Shown: one piece after another, positions 37,585 to 45,203 of the stretch
Numbering within the stretch: position 1 is the first letter of the stretch
Layout: each line of letters begins with the position of its first letter
Assembly: GCA_018449715.1 (NCBI GenBank)
Contig: JAAVVA010000005.1
Span: 62,001-126,000 of the forward strand
Origin: Acidobacteriaceae bacterium dw_441
Lineage (GTDB): Bacteria; Acidobacteriota; Terriglobia; Terriglobales; Acidobacteriaceae
DNA length: 64,000 nt
Reading direction: 5' to 3'
Notes under the pieces: model-generated
Databases searched by the model: none
The model's input: only the letters and a program-made list of their open reading frames with translations
What the model was told of the DNA's origin: nothing
Program-made: the position numbers and the translations under genes

Positions 37585-37618
37585 GTCATCCTGGGCGTAG
37601 TCCGACGCTCAGGATGAC
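37585..37618. repeat. Second repeat family variant: GTCATCCTG hairpin
   Basis: GTCATCCTGgGCGT and ACGCtCAGGATGAC form an inverted repeat just after the GH35 stop. It resembles the end sequences (GTCATTC/GAATGAC) of the second family. Confidence 0.6.
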
Positions 37619-37660
37619 AACTCTATTCCAGTTGGGAGTTGTGGCGGGTTGGAAAGAGAA

Positions 37661-37697
37661 GCAGATTCCTCAGCTCCGCTACGGAATGACAAGTTCT
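37661..37697. repeat. Second repeat family, copy 3 (half)
   Basis: GCAGATTCCTCAGCTCCGCT followed by ACGGAATGACAAGTTCT is close to the sequences at 31071 and 51155. It lies between convergent genes. Confidence 0.8.
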
Positions 37698-37718
37698 AAA
37701 AGATGGTTGCGGGCAATG

Positions 37719-37760
37719 AAAAGCGGTACCCGGTAAAGATCGCCGGGTACCGCTTTTTTG
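37719..37760. terminator. Bidirectional terminator
   Basis: A 15-bp stem AAAAGCGGTACCCGG (37719-37733) and CCGGGTACCGCTTTT (37743-37757) is followed by TT and then G. It separates the convergent GH35 and MFS genes. Confidence 0.85.
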
Positions 37761-37778
37761 TTGTCGATAATGTGTTGT

Positions 37779-39446
37779 TTAGTGTCCCGCTGAGGCGCTG
37801 ACACCCTTGGGTGGTTTGGGGATCAGGAAGATCAGCGGCAACATGCAGGCGCAGAAGATTGCCAGGTATTGGATGATGTCGAGGTACGCGAGCATTCCGG
37901 CCTGGCGGTGCAGCTGGTTGTAGAGGTAGGCCTGCGCCGTGTGGACTCCCGTGCCGACCATCGGGTTGCCGCCAGCGTGGCCGCCGAAGACCCCCTTCAG
38001 CTGCTTGATCTGGTCGATGTAGGCGGGATTACCCGGCGTGAGATTGCGGATCATGTGCGTCTCGTGCGCGGCGGAGAGACGCGTCAGCATCGTCGCGACG
38101 AAGGCCGTTCCGCAGGAGCCACCCACGTTGCGGGCGAGGTTCGTGAGGCCCGAGACGTCGTTGTTCTCCGACTGCTTCACTCCGATGTACGAGATCATGT
38201 TGATCGGGATGAACAGGAAGGCCATGCCCGAGGCCTGGAAGATGCGCAGGAAGACCAGCCGTCCATAGCTGATCTGGAGGTCCATCGTGTGCATGGTGAT
38301 CAGGGAGAGCGTCAGCATGGTGAAGCCGTAGCCGATCAGCTTGCGTGGGTCCACCTTGCTGGACAGGATGCCGACCACAGGCATCATCGCCATCATCATG
38401 AAGCCCGCGGGGGACAGCACCATTCCGGCGAGTTCCGCGGTGTAGCCCAAAAGTGTCTGGACGAACTGCGGGATCAGGATGGTCGTGCCGTAGAGCGAGA
38501 AGCCGAGCACGAACATCAGGAAGAAGGAGATGGCGAAGTTACGCCGCTTGAACAGCGTCAGGTTGACGATGGGCCGATGCCCGGTGCGGAGCATGCGCAG
38601 CTCCCACCAGAGCATCGTGAAGAAGGCGACCACCATTGTGACGATGAAGAAGGTGATGATCTTCGAGGCGAACCAGTCGTCCTCCTGGCCCTTGTCGAGA
38701 ATGAATTCGAGGGAGCCGAAGGTGAGTCCCAACAGGCCGAAGCCGAGGAAGTCGAGACGGATGCCGCCCTTCTGAGCCTCCTTCACCTGGTCGGCGACCC
38801 ACGGTGGATCTTCTACGATGCGCGAGGTCAGGAACAGCGAAAGGATGCAGATGGGGATGTTGAGGAAGAATATCCAGCGCCAGTCGTAGTTGTCGGTGAT
38901 CCAGCCGCCGAGCGTGGGGCCGATAGCCGGGGCGACGACGACGGCGAGGCCGTACATCGCGAAGGCCTGCCCGCGCTTTTCCGGAGGGAAGGTGTCGGCG
39001 AGGATGGCCTGTTCGGATGGGGCGAGTCCACCGCCGCCCATGCCCTGCAGGATGCGGAAGAAGACCAGCAGAGGAAGCGAGGGGGCCAGACCGCAGAGGG
39101 CGGAGCTGATGCCGAACAGCGCCACGCAGATCATGTAGAACTTCTTGCGCCCGATGAAGGTGGTCATGTACGCGCCCGCCGGAAGGATGACGGCGTTGGC
39201 GACGAGGTAGGCGGTCAGAACCCAGGTAGCCTCGTCCTGCGTGGAGCCGAGGCCTCCTGCGATGTGCGGCAGGGCGACGTTCGCGATGGAGGTATCGAGC
39301 ACCTCCATGAAGGTCGCCAGAGTTACCGTCATGGCGACGATCCACGGGTTGATGCTCGGTTTCCATGCGACCTGCGGGGCCGCTGTGGTTTGCGAGGGCT
39401 GCTCGGGAAACTGGTCGCCGGGTAGATCGAGGGTCGTCGAAGCCAT
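37779..39446 (-). CDS. DHA2-family MFS multidrug efflux transporter
   Basis: A 555-residue transporter with 14 predicted membrane helices of the EmrB/QacA type, exporting drugs by proton antiport. Motifs include the helix-1 DTSIANVALPHIAGGL, motif A-like AYMTTFIGRKKFYM, RILQGMGGGGLAPSEQAIL, and motif C region AVVVAPAIGPTLGGWITDN. No membrane-fusion (EmrA/HlyD) gene and no regulator are adjacent, so it probably works alone or with a distant partner. The start is the first ATG of the conserved frame. Confidence 0.92.
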   Translation of the reverse strand: MASTTLDLPGDQFPEQPSQTTAAPQVAWKPSINPWIVAMTVTLATFMEVLDTSIANVALPHIAGGLGSTQDEATWVLTAYLVANAVILPAGAYMTTFIGRKKFYMICVALFGISSALCGLAPSLPLLVFFRILQGMGGGGLAPSEQAILADTFPPEKRGQAFAMYGLAVVVAPAIGPTLGGWITDNYDWRWIFFLNIPICILSLFLTSRIVEDPPWVADQVKEAQKGGIRLDFLGFGLLGLTFGSLEFILDKGQEDDWFASKIITFFIVTMVVAFFTMLWWELRMLRTGHRPIVNLTLFKRRNFAISFFLMFVLGFSLYGTTILIPQFVQTLLGYTAELAGMVLSPAGFMMMAMMPVVGILSSKVDPRKLIGYGFTMLTLSLITMHTMDLQISYGRLVFLRIFQASGMAFLFIPINMISYIGVKQSENNDVSGLTNLARNVGGSCGTAFVATMLTRLSAAHETHMIRNLTPGNPAYIDQIKQLKGVFGGHAGGNPMVGTGVHTAQAYLYNQLHRQAGMLAYLDIIQYLAIFCACMLPLIFLIPKPPKGVSASAGH

Positions 39447-39568
39447 GGGTGACTTTTCGATTCCCGGCCAAAGCCACGCGATTCAGTTTTTAGCCGCTTT
39501 TTAACGACTGCTCCGTGAATGGTGCAGTTCTATGAACTCCCGCACCATCCGGAGGTTAGCGTGTGGAA

Positions 39569-41002
39569 TCAGCGGGGGAAGTTCTGAGCGTACACATCGC
39601 GCGGCATTCCCTCGGAACGAGCCTTGCGCCTGAAGGACTCAGCATCGTTGCGCGACATGGGGCCGCCGACGGTTACAAGGTAAGGAGCGCGACCCGTCGG
39701 GGTGAAGACCTCGGGGTTGAGCGACGGATGTTGGCTACGGATGGTTTCGGCTTTGTGCTGCGCCTGGTCCTGGTGGTTGTAGGTGAAGGCTACGACGCGC
39801 CACAGCGACTTCCCGGAAGGAGATGCCGCGGGGGCCGGAGCGGGGGTGCTTGCCGGAGGCGGTGCAGGAGCGGCAGCCGCCTCAGGGGCGGCAGACTGGG
39901 TCTGTGCCGCCTGCGCGGAGGCAGGGGTGCTGGCGTCTTCGGGCTCGCTGCGCAGCATTCTCCATGCAAAGAAGAGGACGACCAGAAGCACCGCCGCAGC
40001 TCCAATCAGGATGCGGGTGCGTTGCTTCTGTGAGCCCGTTTCATCCTCGGAGATGGCTTTGATGAGGCGCTGGCGCACATCGGGGGCCTGCGCCGGGGTC
40101 GCTGCTGGCTTGCTCGTGGGACGGGTCTGCGCGGCTTCTGTGGCCTCCAGTTTCTCAAACAGCGGAGCTGAGGGCTGGGGCTTTGGCTTCGCTGCCGGGG
40201 TGGGAGCAGACGGCGTGGCTGCGGGTGCCGTTGCGGCCACGGGGGCGGCAGAAGTTGTTGTCGCCGCAGGCTTTGGCGGCGTGGCTGCTGGGGTTGTGGT
40301 TGCGGCGGCGGCCTGCGCGGGAGAGACAGGTCCGAGGGCTGCGGCCATCTCCTTGAGGCTCCACTTGCCGCTTAAGCCGTTGCGAATGATGCCGTCGAAG
40401 GGCGAGGGCAGAAGCGTCGCGGAGCCTTGCAGGGTGCGGCGGCCTGTGAGAGCTTCCAGCAGGACCTCGGCGAGAGCGTGGGCGTCGGCGGCCTTGCGGG
40501 CGGCTTCGCTCTTTTCGGGATCGTCGTTGGCGTCGCGGACGCAATCGCTGCTCAGCTTGACGGTTTCGCCGGCGGCGAGAATGTTTTCCGTGTCGATGTG
40601 CCCGTGGACGAGGCCACGCTCATGCAGAGCGGTCAGCGCGGCGACCAGGCTGGTGGCGAGCTGGCGCGCCTCCTCGATCGTCAGGGTGCGGCTCTCGAGC
40701 AGCTCGGCCAGGCTGATGTCGGTCGGCTCCATCACGGCATAGAGCAGCGGAGTGCCGTCGAGGGAGGTTTCGCCGAACTTGCGCATGGCGACCAGGTTTT
40801 CCTGCTTGATCTCGGAGACGGTGCTCCACCGCTTCAGAATCTCCGACTCGTCGAAGTGGGCCTCGATCAGGCGGACCAGCGCCTGGGTTCCTGTTCCGTT
40901 GGTGGTCAGAAAGAAGGCGCTGCGGCCTTCGGGGCGGACCAGCTTCTTCAGCGGGTAGTCTTCCGCAATCGTTCGTCCTTCGTAATCGCTCCAAAGTTGC
41001 AT
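39569..41002 (-). CDS. Degenerate Ser/Thr kinase-like protein with TM helix and SPOR-like domain
   Basis: A 477-residue protein. Residues about 10-225 follow a kinase fold (ALVRLIEAHF, VMEPTDISLAELL, LVHGHIDTENILAAG). The catalytic HRD is replaced by HGH (133-135), no DFG is found (KLSSDCVRD instead), and the VAIK lysine position reads Arg44. A pseudokinase is therefore likely. An Ala/Pro/Thr-rich linker, one membrane helix (331-350, ILIGAAAVLLVVLFFAWRML) and a second Ala/Pro linker lead to a C-terminal SPOR-like domain (about 402-477: LWRVVAFTYN..., PYLVTVGGPMSRNDAESF). The SPOR part would be periplasmic and bind denuded peptidoglycan. It may be a cell-division or envelope sensor. Confidence 0.82.
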   Translation of the reverse strand: MQLWSDYEGRTIAEDYPLKKLVRPEGRSAFFLTTNGTGTQALVRLIEAHFDESEILKRWSTVSEIKQENLVAMRKFGETSLDGTPLLYAVMEPTDISLAELLESRTLTIEEARQLATSLVAALTALHERGLVHGHIDTENILAAGETVKLSSDCVRDANDDPEKSEAARKAADAHALAEVLLEALTGRRTLQGSATLLPSPFDGIIRNGLSGKWSLKEMAAALGPVSPAQAAAATTTPAATPPKPAATTTSAAPVAATAPAATPSAPTPAAKPKPQPSAPLFEKLEATEAAQTRPTSKPAATPAQAPDVRQRLIKAISEDETGSQKQRTRILIGAAAVLLVVLFFAWRMLRSEPEDASTPASAQAAQTQSAAPEAAAAPAPPPASTPAPAPAASPSGKSLWRVVAFTYNHQDQAQHKAETIRSQHPSLNPEVFTPTGRAPYLVTVGGPMSRNDAESFRRKARSEGMPRDVYAQNFPR

Positions 41003-41224
41003 CGGTACCAGTCCTGAGGGGGAGATGTGTTCAAGGAAGGATGCCTATGAGGCAAGGGAAACATAGGCCGCTCTCTTTACCGGGACGTACACGGCGAGTG
41101 GCGGCGCGCAATATCTCCATTTTATCCCCGAATAGAGGAGCTCTCTCAATGTGCAATGGTTTGCCTGTGGATACGGGTTCCTGAATTGGTTCAGGCGGAG
41201 TCGCCGTGCTAGACTGCGATTTTT

Positions 41225-41259
41225 CCGGCCTTCCTGCCCACAGGGCTCCCGAAGGCCGG
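41225..41259 (+). promoter_or_regulatory. Leader hairpin before zinc-ribbon gene
   Basis: CCGGCCTTC (41225-41233) pairs perfectly with GAAGGCCGG (41251-41259), 20 bases before the start at 41279. It may influence translation or be an attenuator remnant. Confidence 0.35.
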
Positions 41260-41278
41260 GTTGCGAGGAAGAGGGCCG

Positions 41279-42061
41279 ATGCATCCTGACCTGGAAAAGA
41301 TGATTGTGCTGCAGGGATTTGACGTCGAAGCCCGCAGGTTGAATGAGGAGATATCCGCCCTGCCGAAGCGTGTTGCCAGCCTTGCGGCGGAGCGCGATAC
41401 GGCAAAGCAGCAGCTTGCGGCGATCGTCGACAAGCTGGCGAAGGAAGAGGCTCTGCGCCGCTCGCAGGAGCTGGAGATCAAGAGCCATCGCCAGAAGGCG
41501 GAGCGGCTTCGCAAACAGATGGACGTAGTGACGACGACGGCTCAGGCTGCGGCGCTCGAACACGAGATTACGTTTGCTGAGTCGGAGGCGAGCCGTCTGG
41601 AGGATGCCGAACTCGAAAGCATGGAGCGCACCGAGCAGCTTGAGTCCGCGAAGGTGGAAGCTGAGGAGACGGTTGCGAACTACACGCGGCGGCATGTGGA
41701 GGAGAGGGCGCGAGCGATTGAGGCGATTGATCGCGACAAGGTTCTGCTGGCCGAGGTGAACGCGAAACGCGAGGAGATTCGTCCGCAGATCGGCGAGAAC
41801 TCGCTGATGATGTACGACCGCATTGCGAAGTCGCGTGGCACGGCACTGGCCGAAGGCGTGGACGGCAAGTGTTCGGCCTGCCAGATGATGGTGCGTCCGC
41901 AGCGATGGAACGACCTGCGCGACCGCGATAACCACGAGACGATGTTGACCTGCGAGAGCTGTGGCAGGCTGCTGTACTGGGACCCCGCGCGCGATGCGCC
42001 GCAGAAGAAACCCGCTGCGCGTAACGAGAGCATCGCCGCATCGATCGTGAGAGCGTTGTGA
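41279..42061 (+). CDS. Coiled-coil protein with C4-type zinc ribbon (COG1579-like)
   Basis: A 260-residue protein. Residues about 10-180 are a long antiparallel coiled coil rich in Glu, Ala, Arg and Lys. The C terminus has a zinc ribbon: KCSACQMM...TCESCGRLLYW. This is the layout of the COG1579/CT398-like family, proposed to bind nucleic acids or act with flagellar or transcription factors, with no settled function. The ATG at 41279 has GAGGAAGAGGG upstream. Its stop codon overlaps the GTG start of the next gene (GTGA), so the two are translationally coupled. Confidence 0.88.
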   Translation: MHPDLEKMIVLQGFDVEARRLNEEISALPKRVASLAAERDTAKQQLAAIVDKLAKEEALRRSQELEIKSHRQKAERLRKQMDVVTTTAQAAALEHEITFAESEASRLEDAELESMERTEQLESAKVEAEETVANYTRRHVEERARAIEAIDRDKVLLAEVNAKREEIRPQIGENSLMMYDRIAKSRGTALAEGVDGKCSACQMMVRPQRWNDLRDRDNHETMLTCESCGRLLYWDPARDAPQKKPAARNESIAASIVRAL

Positions 42062-42594
42062 AGAGAATTGCTGTCGACATGGATGAGGTCATGGCAGATG
42101 CACTTTCGGAGCATCTGCTGCGTTATAACCGGGACCACAATGAGAGCCTGACGCTCGACGACCTGCATGGCCGGGCGATCTGGGATGTTGTGGGGATCGA
42201 TCGCCACAACTCGCTGTACAGCTATTTGCAGTCGGAGGATTTTTTCGAGAGCCTCTCCGTGATGCCCGAGGCGCAGCGTGTGATGCGTCGCCTGCAGGAT
42301 CACTACGAGGTCTTCATCGCGACCGCCGCGATGGAGGTTCCCACCTCGTTCCTCCAGAAGTTCCGCTGGCTGGAGAAGCACTTCCCCTATATCTCGCCGT
42401 CGCACATCGTCTACTGCGGCGACAAGAGCATCATCAACGCCGACTTTCTGATCGACGATAACCCGCGCCAGCTGCGGCGATTCCGGGGTGAGGGCATCCT
42501 CTTTACCTCGCCGCATAACGTCGCGGTCAAAGGCTTTCGTCGCGTCAACGACTGGCTCGAGGTCGAGAAGTTCTTCCTCGATCAGGTCTTTTAG
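42058..42594 (+). CDS. 5'(3')-deoxyribonucleotidase (NT5C-type HAD phosphatase)
   Basis: A 178-residue HAD-superfamily enzyme of the NT5C family that dephosphorylates dNMPs. The nucleophile and acid/base are in VDMDEVMADALSEHL (DxD), motif II is near FIATAAME, and the C-terminal acidic motif is NADFLIDDNPRQL. The GTG start overlaps the upstream stop by four bases. The coupling with a zinc-ribbon coiled-coil protein hints at shared control. Its last 50 bases overlap the convergent LysR gene. It probably controls the dNTP pool or salvages nucleotides. Confidence 0.9.
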   Translation: MKRIAVDMDEVMADALSEHLLRYNRDHNESLTLDDLHGRAIWDVVGIDRHNSLYSYLQSEDFFESLSVMPEAQRVMRRLQDHYEVFIATAAMEVPTSFLQKFRWLEKHFPYISPSHIVYCGDKSIINADFLIDDNPRQLRRFRGEGILFTSPHNVAVKGFRRVNDWLEVEKFFLDQVF

Positions 42595-43558
42595 AACCCG
42601 GTTCAGATTTTTTAGAACTTGCCTTCTTCGTCTTTGCTGCCGCTGCCTTCAGCTGCAGCGATGAGCGGCGGAAGCTTGCGCGTGCGGCTGCGGCGAAGGC
42701 TGCCACGACGGCGCGGTCCTCGCCTTCGCGAAAGGCCAGCTCGATGTCGCTCATGACGCGTGTGTTGTCGAGCGAAGGGCATACGACCTCCGGCCCGGCG
42801 ATCTGGCGGACGCAGGCGGGTGCGATGGAGACGCCGAGGCCCGCGCCGATCAGGCGAAGGATCGTGAGCCACTGCGGGGCTTCCTGCACGACGCGGGGGC
42901 GGTAGCCGTGTTCTTCGCACAGCGACATGGTCTTTTCGTAGGCCAGCACTCCGGCCATACGGGCAAAGAAGACGAAGGGCTCGTCACGCAGTTCGGCGGC
43001 GGAGATTACTTTTTGCTTCGCAAGGCGATGCGTTGCAGGGAGGACGGCGACGAAGGGCTCGGAGAAGAGTGCTTCGACATGCAACCCCTCAATCGTTCCG
43101 CCGTCGCGCAGGAAGCCCGCGTCGAGCACGCCGCGATGCAGCGATTGAGCGAGGCCCGAGGTGTAGGTTTCCGAGAGTTGCAACTGCACCTTTGGGTACA
43201 GGCGGCGATAGTGCCCGAGCATCGCGGGTAGCGGCGTCAGCATGGCCGACCCGATGAAGCCGACGCGCAGCGTTCCCTCGTCGCCGCGACCGATGCTGCG
43301 GGCCTCTTCGATGTCCTCCTGCACGTTGCGCAGGGTGCGGCGGGCGCGCTCGAGGAAGACCTCGCCTGCGGCGGTCAGGCGAACGGCTCGCGAGGTGCGG
43401 AGAAAGAGCGGATAGCCGAGGATCTCTTCGAGGCGGCGAATCTGCTGCGAGAGAGGAGGCTGTGCAAGGTGCAGCCGCTCGGCGGCGCGTCCGAAGTGCA
43501 GCTCTTCGGCGACGGCGACGAAGTAGCGCAGGTGGCGAAGCTCGAGGTTGCGATCCAT
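42545..43558 (-). CDS. LysR-type transcriptional regulator
   Basis: A 337-residue LTTR. The N-terminal winged helix is LRHLRYFVAVAEELHFGRAAERLHLAQPPLSQQIRRLEEILG. The effector domain runs from about 95 (LRVGFIGSAMLTPLP) to about 290. The last 30 or so residues are an unusual Lys/Arg/Ser-rich tail (AAAAKTKKASSKKSEPG) that extends into the convergent nucleotidase gene. The ATG at 43558 is chosen because LTTRs begin a few residues before ELRHLRYF. A T-N11-A site lies in the 84-base gap to the divergent GNAT gene, its likely target. Confidence 0.9.
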   Translation of the reverse strand: MDRNLELRHLRYFVAVAEELHFGRAAERLHLAQPPLSQQIRRLEEILGYPLFLRTSRAVRLTAAGEVFLERARRTLRNVQEDIEEARSIGRGDEGTLRVGFIGSAMLTPLPAMLGHYRRLYPKVQLQLSETYTSGLAQSLHRGVLDAGFLRDGGTIEGLHVEALFSEPFVAVLPATHRLAKQKVISAAELRDEPFVFFARMAGVLAYEKTMSLCEEHGYRPRVVQEAPQWLTILRLIGAGLGVSIAPACVRQIAGPEVVCPSLDNTRVMSDIELAFREGEDRAVVAAFAAAARASFRRSSLQLKAAAAKTKKASSKKSEPGSKRPDRGRTSRPRASR

Positions 43559-43573
43559 ATCTGAAAGATCATA

Positions 43574-43588
43574 ATTGCAACGAACAAT
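43574..43588. promoter_or_regulatory. T-N11-A LysR-type operator
   Basis: ATTGCAACGAACAAT, an inverted repeat ATTG-N7-CAAT that fits the LTTR T-N11-A rule, is centred between the divergent lysR and GNAT genes. Confidence 0.5.
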
Positions 43589-43642
43589 ATATTGGACGTA
43601 TGGCCTGGAGGTTTCTAGGCTGAGAACCAAGGAGTTTGCACT

Positions 43643-44158
43643 ATGGCTTCGACTCTCAGGCTCACCGATATACCCTCGGATGAGAACACCGTGTCCATCT
43701 CAAACCTACAGCTTCGCACCTTTCAGTCCGGTGATGCCGAGGCCTTTCGCCTGCTCAACGAGGAGTGGATCAGCAAATATTTCAAGCTGGAAGAGCATGA
43801 TCGCGAGATGCTGGGCGACCCGGAGGGCTACATTCTTGCCCAGGGTGGTCATGTCTTCTTCGCGGTTGCGGACGGGACTGCCATCGGCTGCTGCGCGCTG
43901 ATTCCTCTTTCCGGGGGAGTCTTCGAGGTGGCCAAGATGGCGGTCTCCGAGCAGTGGCGCGGACGCGGGATCGGGCGGCGGATTCTCGCGTACACCATCG
44001 AGCAGGCGCGTGCGCTGGGTGCGCCGTCGCTGTATCTCGAAACCAGCACGCAGCTGAAGAATGCGATTCATCTGTATGAGTCGCTGGGCTTCCGGCATGT
44101 GCCGCCGCGGCCTTCGCCCTACGTCCGCGCTACGGTATTTATGGAGCTGGTCTTCTAA
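43643..44158 (+). CDS. GNAT-family N-acetyltransferase
   Basis: A 171-residue acetyltransferase. The acetyl-CoA binding motif A is VSEQWRGRGIGRRIL, with the preceding strand FEVAKMAV and the C-terminal AIHLYESLGFRHV. It has a short N-terminal leader before the domain; AAGGAG nine bases before the ATG supports the chosen start. It is divergent from the LysR gene and is likely regulated by it. Its last four bases overlap the convergent gluQ stop. The substrate (antibiotic, amino acid or protein) is not evident. Confidence 0.9.
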   Translation: MASTLRLTDIPSDENTVSISNLQLRTFQSGDAEAFRLLNEEWISKYFKLEEHDREMLGDPEGYILAQGGHVFFAVADGTAIGCCALIPLSGGVFEVAKMAVSEQWRGRGIGRRILAYTIEQARALGAPSLYLETSTQLKNAIHLYESLGFRHVPPRPSPYVRATVFMELVF

Positions 44159-44988
44159 GAACCGATATTGCTGGGAATCATGCGCAGTACCTCGGCGGGT
44201 GTCAGGCCTTGCTGGCGCAGTGTGCGAATGGCGAGGGCGTCGTGCCGCTTGGCGAGCCGCACGCCTTGCTCGTCGCGCAGAAGCTGCATGTGGAAGTATG
44301 CGGGTGTTGGCAGGTCGAGGGCACGCTGCAGAAGAATCTGCCGCGCGGTGGACTTCAGCAGGTCGGCCCCGCGAACGACCTCGGTGATGCGCATGTCGGC
44401 GTCATCTACGACGCAGGCAAGCTGGTAGCTGGGAAGACCGTCCTTGCGCCAGATGAGGAAGTCCCCGAAGTCCCGTCCTGCGACGAAGGTCTGCGTGCCG
44501 AGGTTGCCGTCGGGGAAGCTGATGCTTTCGCCGTCAGGCACGCGGAGGCGGTAGTTCACTCCGGGCTGCAAGGATTGCGGGGTTGAGCCGGGAGCAGGGC
44601 GGCAGCGGCCGCTGTAGACGGGTTCATCGTCCGTGTCCTCGTGTGGAGCCTGCATCATCTGAGCGAGGTCTTTGCGGCTGCACGTGCAGGCATACGCGAG
44701 GCCGGTTGCGACAAGGCGCTCGAAGGCAGCGCGGTACAGCGCGATGCGTTCGGACTGCACGACGATGGGCGGGGTCCACTCGATGCCGAGCCAGGCGAGG
44801 TCTTCGATCATGGCATCGACGTACTCCTGCTTCGAGCGTTGCGGGTCGAGGTCTTCGTTGCGGAAGAGGAGCGTGCCGCCGTGCCGCTTCGCGCGCTGGT
44901 ACGCGGTCCAGAAGGTGGCGGCGTGGCCGAGGTGCAGCAGTCCGGTGGGAGACGGCGCGAGGCGGCCACGGTAGTCGTCGTTCGGCAT
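44155..44988 (-). CDS. gluQ: Glutamyl-Q tRNA(Asp) synthetase
   Basis: A 277-residue class-I synthetase fragment that attaches Glu to the queuosine of tRNA-Asp. The HIGH-like motif is APSPTGLLHLGHA, and the KMSKS equivalent is VRLAKRHDAL. The zinc site is CTCSRKDL plus the YSGRCR segment. There is no anticodon-binding domain and the length fits GluQRS. The signature VDDADMRITEVVRGADLL is clear. It is read opposite to the GNAT gene, and repeat copy E lies upstream. Confidence 0.93.
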   Translation of the reverse strand: MPNDDYRGRLAPSPTGLLHLGHAATFWTAYQRAKRHGGTLLFRNEDLDPQRSKQEYVDAMIEDLAWLGIEWTPPIVVQSERIALYRAAFERLVATGLAYACTCSRKDLAQMMQAPHEDTDDEPVYSGRCRPAPGSTPQSLQPGVNYRLRVPDGESISFPDGNLGTQTFVAGRDFGDFLIWRKDGLPSYQLACVVDDADMRITEVVRGADLLKSTARQILLQRALDLPTPAYFHMQLLRDEQGVRLAKRHDALAIRTLRQQGLTPAEVLRMIPSNIGS

Positions 44989-45020
44989 CCTGATGTAAGG
45001 ATATCGGGATTTGCAGGATG

Positions 45021-45175
45021 TTCGGGTGCCCCATCTTTTCCAACTGTTTCATCGTTGGAAAGGGTGGGATGAATCCTGTTTGCACTGGCACAGGAGTTGT
45101 CTCCTGAAAGTTCCGGTACGAACATTTTGCATCCCACCCTTCGCGGGGAGGCTGCGAAGGATGGGGCACCCCGTC
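45021..45175. repeat. Interspersed composite palindrome, copy E
   Basis: Full copy starting CGGGTGCCCCATCTTTTCC and ending AAGGATGGGGCACCCCG, with core orientation as in copy A (AATCC...). It lies between gluQ and the polymerase gene. Confidence 0.9.
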
Positions 45176-45203
45176 GATGGTGGCAGCTTGTAAGAAGGGC
45201 GAG

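Noticed and set aside
37585..37760. Small RNA gene between GH35 and MFS
   Set aside because: The visible structure is explained by second-family repeats and one bidirectional terminator; no promoter is evident.
37869..39425. 518-residue plus-strand ORF opposite the MFS gene
   Set aside because: Asp/Glu/His/Arg-rich antisense shadow of a membrane protein gene.
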